DNA of 5,944 nucleotides from Deltaproteobacteria bacterium (GTDB lineage: Bacteria; Desulfobacterota; DSM-4660; Desulfatiglandales; B25-G16), in contig QMLW01000147.1 in NCBI GenBank assembly GCA_003646935.1, positions 1-5,944 on the forward strand, in the 5' to 3' direction. Both the position numbers and the translations under genes were made by a program. Positions 1 to 5,944 of this stretch are shown here, in pieces. The stretch's first letter is position 1. Each line of letters starts with the position of its first letter. The notes beneath the pieces were generated by a model. It made no database searches, was not told the DNA's origin, and saw only the letters and a list, made by a program, of their open reading frames with translations.

Positions 1-1383
1 GTAAAGGACAGCTCGCTCAGGGTGCCTCCCGGTGTGGAGGGTATCGTGATCGATGCGCAGGTGTTTTCTCGGAAGGGCGTGGAAAAGGATGAGAGAACCA
101 AGCTTATCCAGGCCGAGGAGGTCGGTCATCTCACCAAGGATCGGGACGACGAGCTCGAGGTTATCAAGGGCAATGCCCAAGAGAAGCTGTCGCCGATCTT
201 AGCGGGCAAACGGCTTAAATCCGACCTGAAACACCCGGAGACCGATGAGGTTCTCGTGAAGAGGAACCGGGTACTCGATCATGAAACCATAGCGGGTATT
301 CCCGTTGAGTGCTGGCAGGGTGCCAACATCGACGCGGAGATGAACGTGATCGAGAAGATGGAATCGGTCGTGGCGAAGTACCGCGAGCAGGCCAGGACGG
401 TAAACGAGCGCTTCCAACAGAAGATAGAGAGGCTGGATATGGGCGATGAGCTCTCGCCCGGAGTTATCAAGATGGTGAAGGTATTTATCGCCGTTAAGCG
501 AAAGCTTTCGGTCGGCGATAAGATGGCCGGCCGCCACGGGAATAAGGGCGTTATCTCGCTCATACTGCCCATTGAGGATATGCCGTATTTCCCCGATGGC
601 ACGCCCGTTGATATCGTGCTCAATCCCCTTGGTGTTCCATCAAGGATGAACGTAGGACAGATCCTGGAGACCCATCTCGGCTGGGCCGCTCATGAACTCG
701 GACAGCAGATACGTGAACTGATAGAAGGCCTGAAGGGTGATACAGCACTGAGGAAAAAACTCAAAGAGTTCTATTCCGAGCAATACGATCGGATGTTAGC
801 GGGTCTCTCGGATGAGGACCTCAAGGAGCATGCTGCCAATATGATGGACGGCATTACCATGGCCTCGCCTGTCTTTGATGGGGCAAAGGAAGGGGAAATC
901 TTGGAGTCTTTAGAGCGCGCGGGATTGCCGGTGAGCGGCCAGGCAATGCTGTATGACGGGAGGACCGGTGAGCCCTTTGACTACCAGATCACCGTGGGCA
1001 TCATGTATATGATGAAGCTCCACCACCTTGTGGATGATAAGATTCACGCTCGTTCCATTGGTCCTTACTCCCTCGTCACCCAGCAGCCGCTCGGCGGCAA
1101 GGCGCAGTTCGGAGGACAGCGCTTGGGCGAGATGGAGGTCTGGGCAATGGAGTCATACGGAGCAGCACATTCCCTCCAGGAGTTCTTGACCGTGAAGTCC
1201 GATGATGTAGCGGGTCGGACGCGGATGTACGAGAAGATTGTAAAGGGGAGCAATCTCCTGGAAGCCGGCCTCCCGGAGTCCTTCAATGTCTTGTTGAAAG
1301 AGCTCCAGAGCCTCGGTTTGGAAGTAGAGCTGAACGAGGATGGGGAGCCAGAAGCTCTCTTGGACTACGATTCAAGGAGTTAA
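1..1383 (+). CDS. rpoB: RNA polymerase beta subunit, C-terminal part (5' end outside window)
   Basis: Beta is one of the two large catalytic-core subunits of RNA polymerase (with alpha2, beta' and omega). The reading frame is open from base 1, so the gene is cut by the window edge; 460 residues remain, starting near E. coli residue 920 (VKDSSLRVP). Fragment residues about 30-150 form a charged, partly helical insertion at the place of E. coli SI2. It is followed by the invariant motif [12 protein letters not shown] at fragment residues 172-183. The two lysines equivalent to E. coli K1065 and K1073, which contact the initiating nucleotide, lie at 496-498 and 520-522; the equivalent of H1237 is at 1024-1026. 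The conserved run [17 protein letters not shown] and the C-terminal [11 protein letters not shown] anchor (from residue 425) that packs against beta' are intact, with a short acidic tail after them. The rifampicin-binding region lies upstream and is not visible. The stop (TAA) lies 13 bases before the rpoC start, so the two genes are very likely co-transcribed. There is no frameshift or missing motif. Confidence 0.99.
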   Translation, partial: VKDSSLRVPPGVEGIVIDAQVFSRKGVEKDERTKLIQAEEVGHLTKDRDDELEVIKGNAQEKLSPILAGKRLKSDLKHPETDEVLVKRNRVLDHETIAGIPVECWQGANIDAEMNVIEKMESVVAKYREQARTVNERFQQKIERLDMGDELSPGVIKMVKVFIAVKRKLSVGDKMAGRHGNKGVISLILPIEDMPYFPDGTPVDIVLNPLGVPSRMNVGQILETHLGWAAHELGQQIRELIEGLKGDTALRKKLKEFYSEQYDRMLAGLSDEDLKEHAANMMDGITMASPVFDGAKEGEILESLERAGLPVSGQAMLYDGRTGEPFDYQITVGIMYMMKLHHLVDDKIHARSIGPYSLVTQQPLGGKAQFGGQRLGEMEVWAMESYGAAHSLQEFLTVKSDDVAGRTRMYEKIVKGSNLLEAGLPESFNVLLKELQSLGLEVELNEDGEPEALLDYDSRS

Positions 1384-1384
1384 C

Positions 1385-1391
1385 AAGGAGG
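1385..1391 (+). promoter_or_regulatory. Shine-Dalgarno site that fixes the rpoC start
   Basis: AAGGAGG lies just after the rpoB stop codon and ends 5 bases before the in-frame TTG at 1397. It is a near-perfect anti-16S match at usable spacing and is the main reason to begin rpoC at 1397 rather than at the ATG at 1340. A second AAGGAG lies 11 bases upstream (1374-1379), inside the last rpoB codons. Confidence 0.85.
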
Positions 1392-1396
1392 ATGCC

Positions 1397-4300
1397 TTGG
1401 AAGACTTATATGGCTTTTTTACGAAACCGAAGGATCCACTGAGCTTTAACTCGGTACAGATATCTATCGCCTCGCCGGACAAGATTCGAGAGTGGTCGTA
1501 CGGCGAGGTGAAAAAACCGGAAACCATTAACTATCGGACCTTTAAGCCTGAAAGGGATGGGTTATTCTGTGCGAAGATCTTCGGTCCCATACGGGATTAC
1601 GAGTGCCTCTGCGGAAAATACAAGAGGATGAAACACAGGGGCGTAGTCTGTGAGAAGTGCGGCGTGGAGGTGACGCACTCCAAGGTGCGGCGGCAGAGAA
1701 TGGGCCATATTGAATTGGCCTCGCCCGTGGCACATATCTGGTTCTTGAAGTGCATTCCCTCCAAGATAGGCCTCCTGTTGGACATGACCCTCAAGACCTT
1801 GGAAAAGGTCCTCTACTTCGAGAACTACGTGGTTATCGATCCGAAGGATACCCCCTTAACCAGGGGAACCTTGTTGACCGAGGAAGGGTATTTGCGGGCG
1901 AGGGAGGACTATGGAGAGGAATTCGAGGCAGAGATGGGGGCCGAAGCCGTTCAGAGGATGCTGAAAGAGCTCGATCTCGAGGAGCTTTCCGCGAAGTTAA
2001 AGCTTGAGATACACAGCACCAAGTCAGAGGCCAAGAGAAAGAAGCTCTCGAAGCGCCTCCGTATCGTGGATGCCTTTCGCTTATCCAAGAATAGGCCTGA
2101 GTGGATGATGTTGGATATCATCCCGGTGCTGCCCCCGGACCTACGGCCCCTGGTGCCTCTAGATGGGGGGAGGATCGCTAACTTGGATCTCATAGACCTC
2201 TACAGGAGGGTTATCAATCGGAATAACCGGTTGAAGCGTCTCCTGGAATTACACGCACCCGATATCATCATCCGCAATGAGAAGCGGATGCTTCAAGAGG
2301 CCGTCGATGTCCTGTTCGATAACGGCAGGCGAGGAAAGACCATTACCGGTGCAAACAAGAGGCCGTTGAAATCCCTCAGTGATATGCTGAAGGGCAAGCA
2401 GGGCAGATTTCGACAGAATCTGCTCGGGAAACGAGTTGATTACTCCGGAAGGTCGGTTATCGTGGTTGGTCCTGATCTCAGGCTGCACCAGTGTGGACTT
2501 CCCAAACAGATGGCCTTAGAGCTCTTTAAGCCGTTCATCTATAACAAGCTGGAGGAAAAGGGCCTTGCCGGAACCCTGAAGAAGGCCAAGAAACTGGTGG
2601 AGAAGGAGACAGCGGAGGTATGGGATTGCCTTGATGAGGTGGTAAAGGAGCACTGCGTGTTGCTGAACAGGGCGCCCACGCTTCATCGGCTCGGCATACA
2701 AGCCTTTGAGCCGGTCCTTATTGAAGGCAAGGCCATACAGATCCATCCCCTGGTCTGTACCGCCTTCAACGCCGATTTCGATGGAGACCAGATGGCCGTC
2801 CACGTTCCCCTTTCCATCGAGGCGCAGACCGAGGCCAGGGTATTGATGCTCTCCACCAACAATATCCTCTCACCGGCAAACGGCGAGCCCATCATCGTCC
2901 CAACGCAAGACATCGTATTGGGTATCTACTACATGACCAAGGAGAGGCCCTTCTGCAAGGGTGAGAACAAGACCTTCGCCAATGTGGAGGAAGTTCGGAT
3001 GGCCTATGATGCCGGGGAGCTCGATTTGCATGCCTCTATCAAGGTGAGAATGAATGGCCAGATTCTCATGACAACGACCGGAAGGGTGATCCTCCATGAG
3101 ATTTTCCCCAGCGAGATGCCCTTTGAGCTGGTCAACAGGGTCATTACCAAAAAGGAGCTCAGCAATATCATCAACGAGTGCTACCGAACCCTGGGCACCA
3201 AGGCGACCGTTATCCTCGCCGATAGACTGAAGGATATGGGCTATAAGTATGCAACCATTTCCGGCACTTCCATCTCAAGCAAGGATATGGTTACCCCGAT
3301 GAGGAAAGCGGAGATTATCGCGGAAGCAGAGAAGGAGGTAAAGAAGATCGAAACCCAGTACAGCGACGGACTGATTACCGATGGCGAGAAGTACAACAAG
3401 GTCGTTGATATCTGGACGAAGGCCACCGAGTCGATATCCTCCGAGATGATGAACGAGATGGCGGTGGAGGAGATGGTGGACAGCAATGGCGAGAGGGGAA
3501 GGGGCGATAGCTTTAATCCCATCTACATGATGTCCGACTCTGGAGCGAGGGGCAGCAAGGATCAGATGAGGCAGCTGGCGGGGATCAGGGGCTTGATGGC
3601 AAAGCCCTCTGGGGAGATCATCGAGACGCCAATCACCGCGAATTTTCGTGAGGGTTTGACGGTTCTGCAATACTTTATCTCCACCCACGGTGCACGAAAG
3701 GGATTGGCCGATACGGCCTTGAAAACATCCAATTCAGGATATCTGACCCGCAGGCTGATAGATGTAGCACAGGATGCTTCTATCACCGCGGAGGATTGCG
3801 GCACCATGGATGGGATATGGGTGGAGGCGCTCACCGAGGCCGGCGAGGTGATACAGCCTGTCTCTGAGAGGATACTCGGAAGGGTTGCCGCTGAGGACAT
3901 CCATGATCCGATCACGGGGGAATTGTTGCTGCAGTACAACCAGGAGATAGATGAGGAGGCGGTCGAGAGGATAAAGAAATCGTGGATCGAGAGGCTGAAG
4001 ATTCGATCGGTGTTGACCTGCAGGACGAAGAGGGGGGTGTGCAAGAAGTGCTACGGCCGGGACCTGGCGCATGGAAGGGAAGTTGATATAGGGGAGCCGA
4101 TCGGCATCATCGCCGCACAGTCCATTGGTGAGCCGGGAACGCAGCTCACCATGCGCACGTTCCACATCGGTGGAACCGTGAGCAGAAAGGTGGAGCAATC
4201 CACCATACAGGCCAGGAACACCGGTAGGGTGAAGTTCTATAACCTTAAGACCGTTATCAACGCGCTGGGCAACCACGTGGTAATGAACAGGAACGGCGAT

Positions 4301-5479
4301 ATTGGGGTGATGGATGCAAGCGGTCGTGAAGTGGAACGATATCCCGTGATATATGGTGCCGTCATCAAGGTGAACGATGGGCAGGATATAACCCCAGGTG
4401 AGCTCTTGGTGGAGTGGGATCCCTTTACCATACCGATCCTGACCGAGGTCGCGGGAAGGCTGAAATTCGGTGATATCGTCGGGGGAAAGACGATGCAGGA
4501 GAAGCTTGACCCCGTTACAGGTAAGTCGAGCAAGGTGATCGTTCCCTCCGGTGACCCCGATGTAAGGCCCAGGATTTCCATCAAGGATAGCTCTGGCAAG
4601 ACGATCCAGCTTTATGCGGATTCAGGAGCAGCTGCGAGGTACTTTCTTCCCATAGGCGCCATTATCATGGTCTCGGAGGGCGATGAGGTTCATGCAGGCG
4701 ATGTCCTGGCCAAGATACCCAGGGAGACGACAAAGACCAAGGACATCACCGGAGGTTTGCCACGGGTAGCGGAGCTATTCGAGGTCAGAAGGCCAAAAGA
4801 TCAAACGCTGTTGAGCGAGATTGACGGAACCGTTTCCTTTGGAAAGTATTCGTCGGGCAAAAGGAGGGTGATCATAACCCCTGAGGTTGGGAAGCCCGCC
4901 GAATACGTAATACCGAGGGGAAAACATGTGAGCGTTTTCGATGGGGATTACGTGAGGGCTGGAGAGGCGCTCATGGAGGGCTCGGCTAATCCCCACGATA
5001 TATTGAGGATAAAGGGTCCACGGGAGCTGTCCAAGTATCTCGTGGATGAGGTTCAGAAGGTATACCGACTCCAGGGCGTGAGGATCAATGACAAACATAT
5101 AGAGGTGATTGTCAGGCAGATGCTGAGAAGGGTGGTAGTGAAGGAGACAGGAGATTCGGATTTTATACTGGGCGAGGAGATAGAGAGGTGGCGATTCGAG
5201 GAGAGGAACCAGGAGATTATGGAACGCGGAGGCAAGCCTGCCGTAGGAGAGCCGCTTCTGTTAGGTGTTACAAAGGCCTCGATTAATACGGAGAGCTTCC
5301 TATCAGCCGCCTCCTTCCAAGAGACTACGAAGGTCTTGGCCGATGCGAGCGTTGAGTCAAGAGTAGACTACCTGAGGGGACTCAAGGAGAATATCCTCAT
5401 GGGTAGACTCATCCCGGCGGGCACGGGGTTGGGCATATACAGGAGTGCGGATGTGGAGGTAGACCAGGATATATCATAA
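1397..5479 (+). CDS. rpoC: RNA polymerase beta' subunit, TTG start
   Basis: Beta' carries the active-site magnesium, the clamp and the trigger loop of RNA polymerase. The chosen TTG gives 1360 residues beginning MEDLYGFF, the usual N-terminus of the family, with a good Shine-Dalgarno 5 bases upstream. The frame stays open back to an ATG at 1340, but that start would overlap rpoB, lacks a spaced Shine-Dalgarno and adds 19 unconserved residues. From this start, numbering equals E. coli through the active site. The zinc ribbon is C70, C72, C85, C88. The clamp helices are about 264-307, with sigma-contact residues R275, R293, E295, Q300 and A302 kept but N266 replaced by Ile. The catalytic NADFDGD motif is 458-464 (D460, D462, D464). 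The bridge helix is about 756-791. The second zinc site is C801, C875, C882, C885. The trigger-loop N-helix includes M919 and H923, and an SI3-like insertion spans about 930-1112, followed by the loop's second half (KDITGGLPR). The C-terminus is shorter than in E. coli (1407 residues), as in many bacteria. The gene is complete and intact, co-directional with rpoB (13-base gap) and rpsL. Confidence 0.99.
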   Translation: MEDLYGFFTKPKDPLSFNSVQISIASPDKIREWSYGEVKKPETINYRTFKPERDGLFCAKIFGPIRDYECLCGKYKRMKHRGVVCEKCGVEVTHSKVRRQRMGHIELASPVAHIWFLKCIPSKIGLLLDMTLKTLEKVLYFENYVVIDPKDTPLTRGTLLTEEGYLRAREDYGEEFEAEMGAEAVQRMLKELDLEELSAKLKLEIHSTKSEAKRKKLSKRLRIVDAFRLSKNRPEWMMLDIIPVLPPDLRPLVPLDGGRIANLDLIDLYRRVINRNNRLKRLLELHAPDIIIRNEKRMLQEAVDVLFDNGRRGKTITGANKRPLKSLSDMLKGKQGRFRQNLLGKRVDYSGRSVIVVGPDLRLHQCGLPKQMALELFKPFIYNKLEEKGLAGTLKKAKKLVEKETAEVWDCLDEVVKEHCVLLNRAPTLHRLGIQAFEPVLIEGKAIQIHPLVCTAFNADFDGDQMAVHVPLSIEAQTEARVLMLSTNNILSPANGEPIIVPTQDIVLGIYYMTKERPFCKGENKTFANVEEVRMAYDAGELDLHASIKVRMNGQILMTTTGRVILHEIFPSEMPFELVNRVITKKELSNIINECYRTLGTKATVILADRLKDMGYKYATISGTSISSKDMVTPMRKAEIIAEAEKEVKKIETQYSDGLITDGEKYNKVVDIWTKATESISSEMMNEMAVEEMVDSNGERGRGDSFNPIYMMSDSGARGSKDQMRQLAGIRGLMAKPSGEIIETPITANFREGLTVLQYFISTHGARKGLADTALKTSNSGYLTRRLIDVAQDASITAEDCGTMDGIWVEALTEAGEVIQPVSERILGRVAAEDIHDPITGELLLQYNQEIDEEAVERIKKSWIERLKIRSVLTCRTKRGVCKKCYGRDLAHGREVDIGEPIGIIAAQSIGEPGTQLTMRTFHIGGTVSRKVEQSTIQARNTGRVKFYNLKTVINALGNHVVMNRNGDIGVMDASGREVERYPVIYGAVIKVNDGQDITPGELLVEWDPFTIPILTEVAGRLKFGDIVGGKTMQEKLDPVTGKSSKVIVPSGDPDVRPRISIKDSSGKTIQLYADSGAAARYFLPIGAIIMVSEGDEVHAGDVLAKIPRETTKTKDITGGLPRVAELFEVRRPKDQTLLSEIDGTVSFGKYSSGKRRVIITPEVGKPAEYVIPRGKHVSVFDGDYVRAGEALMEGSANPHDILRIKGPRELSKYLVDEVQKVYRLQGVRINDKHIEVIVRQMLRRVVVKETGDSDFILGEEIERWRFEERNQEIMERGGKPAVGEPLLLGVTKASINTESFLSAASFQETTKVLADASVESRVDYLRGLKENILMGRLIPAGTGLGIYRSADVEVDQDIS

Positions 5480-5547
5480 ATGCCTTGCAATAATCTTTGA
5501 GATAGCATAAAAGACGGTCGGAACTGGGATTGACGTAAAACCGTATC

Positions 5548-5553
5548 AAGGGA
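5548..5553 (+). promoter_or_regulatory. Shine-Dalgarno site of rpsL
   Basis: AAGGGA ends 5 bases before the ATG at 5559. Its AAGG core can pair with the 16S tail at about 7-base spacing. It is a weaker match than the rpoC site but supports the rpsL start, which is also fixed by the conserved S12 N-terminus. Confidence 0.65.
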
Positions 5554-5558
5554 TATCG

Positions 5559-5936
5559 ATGCCGACGATTAATCAGCTCATTAAAAACGGGAGAAAGAAG
5601 GTCAAGAAGAAGGTCAAGACACCTGCCCTTAAAGGGAGTCCGCAGAAAAGGGGCGTGTGTATCAGGGTATACACATCCACGCCTAAGAAACCCAATTCGG
5701 CCCTGCGTAAGGTTGCGAGGGTGAGGTTGACGAACGGGATAGAGGTTACTTCCTATATCCCCGGGATCGGCCACAACCTCCAAGAGCATTCAGTTGTTTT
5801 GATCAGGGGTGGGAGGGTAAAGGATTTGCCTGGAATCAGGTACCACATCATTCGCGGCACCCTCGACAGCTCAGGCGTGGAGGATCGCAGGAGAGGTCGC
5901 TCCAAGTACGGAACAAAAAGGCCCAAGAGCATCTAG
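5559..5936 (+). CDS. rpsL: 30S ribosomal protein S12
   Basis: S12 binds 16S rRNA at the decoding centre on the subunit interface and takes part in tRNA selection and translocation. The complete 125-residue protein matches the family in length (E. coli 124) and aligns end to end: a lysine/arginine-rich N-terminal extension (residues 9-20), PQKRGVC at 28-34, the decoding-site loop [11 protein letters not shown] at 41-51, GHNLQEHSV at 71-79, the loop [10 protein letters not shown] at 83-92, and the basic tail ending [10 protein letters not shown]43 and K88, the classic sites of streptomycin-resistance substitutions, are both lysine, so S12 gives no sign of resistance. D89, the residue that RimO methylthiolates in E. 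coli, is present. ATG start with Shine-Dalgarno 5 bases upstream; TAG stop. The gene follows rpoC by 79 bases, the rpoBC-str arrangement seen outside the enterics, and rpsG is expected next beyond the edge. Nothing is broken. Small departures from E. coli, such as Ile35 for Thr and Ile70 in the PGIGHN turn, look like lineage variation. Confidence 0.99.
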   Translation: MPTINQLIKNGRKKVKKKVKTPALKGSPQKRGVCIRVYTSTPKKPNSALRKVARVRLTNGIEVTSYIPGIGHNLQEHSVVLIRGGRVKDLPGIRYHIIRGTLDSSGVEDRRRGRSKYGTKRPKSI

Positions 5937-5944
5937 GCCATAAC

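Noticed and set aside
1340..1396. ATG at 1340 as the rpoC start
   Set aside because: It would overlap rpoB by 44 bases, has only an AGG directly abutting the ATG rather than a spaced Shine-Dalgarno, and adds 19 residues not typical of the family. The TTG at 1397 has AAGGAGG at 5-base spacing and gives the conserved N-terminus with E. coli numbering.
1750..2007. 85-codon + strand frame inside rpoC
   Set aside because: An alternative-frame translation within conserved beta' sequence, rich in Arg and Gly, with no homology I recognise.
3562..4044. 160-codon open frame on the - strand inside rpoC
   Set aside because: It overlaps the previous shadow frame, is antisense to conserved coding sequence and has a serine/isoleucine-rich composition with no recognisable motif.
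3734..4276. 180-codon open frame on the - strand inside rpoC
   Set aside because: It lies wholly antisense to strongly conserved beta' (bridge helix to trigger loop), its translation resembles no family I know, and no promoter or Shine-Dalgarno context suggests expression. It is a shadow of rpoC codon bias.
5480..5500. Six-codon frame (MPCNNL) starting one base after the rpoC stop
   Set aside because: No Shine-Dalgarno at useful spacing and no leader-peptide character such as repeated codons or a following attenuator. Most likely chance.
5514..5544. Terminator or regulatory hairpin formed by ACGGT/ACCGT
   Set aside because: Only a 5-base stem with a 21-base loop and no T-run after it, so it is not an intrinsic terminator; as a regulatory structure it is too weak to annotate.
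5530..5559. TTGACG at 5530-5535 as a -35 box for rpsL
   Set aside because: The -10 position about 17 bases downstream falls at the ATG and reads TATCGA, a poor match. Transcription would start inside rpsL.

Overview
The window is an ordinary stretch of bacterial housekeeping genes, all on the + strand: the last third of rpoB (RNA polymerase beta subunit), a complete rpoC (beta' subunit) and a complete rpsL (30S ribosomal protein S12). I found no mobile element, CRISPR array, tRNA/rRNA gene, integrase, toxin-antitoxin pair or defence gene, and nothing that looks like an undescribed system.

Organism: a Gram-negative-type bacterium outside the enterics. The beta' protein carries a long insertion in the trigger loop (SI3-like) and the beta fragment carries an SI2-like insertion; both are usual in Proteobacteria and related phyla and absent from Firmicutes. 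rpsL directly follows rpoC, unlike in E. coli, where rpoBC and the str operon are far apart. Together with the protein sequences (beta' starting with a MEDL-like N-terminus, S12 starting MPTINQL), this suggests Desulfobacterota (former Deltaproteobacteria) or a neighbouring lineage such as Nitrospirota or Methylomirabilota. This placement is inferred from remembered family features, not from a search. Base composition looks moderate (a little over 50% GC by eye), and AGG is a frequent arginine codon, which is unlike highly expressed enteric genes.

Layout: rpoB runs off the left edge and stops at 1383. A 13-base gap holding a strong Shine-Dalgarno leads to rpoC, which very probably starts at a TTG codon at 1397 and stops at 5479. 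A 79-base gap (5480-5558), with no convincing terminator and at most a very weak promoter candidate, leads to rpsL (5559-5936). The last 8 bases are non-coding; rpsG and fusA would be expected beyond the edge.

Together: beta and beta' form the catalytic cleft of RNA polymerase, and S12 sits at the ribosomal decoding centre. Their co-directional layout fits a joined rpoBC-str transcription unit. Points worth a second look are the rpoC start region (TTG start, an out-of-frame ATG five bases upstream, duplicated Shine-Dalgarno) and an isoleucine at beta' position 266, where an asparagine is strongly conserved in the sigma-binding clamp helix.
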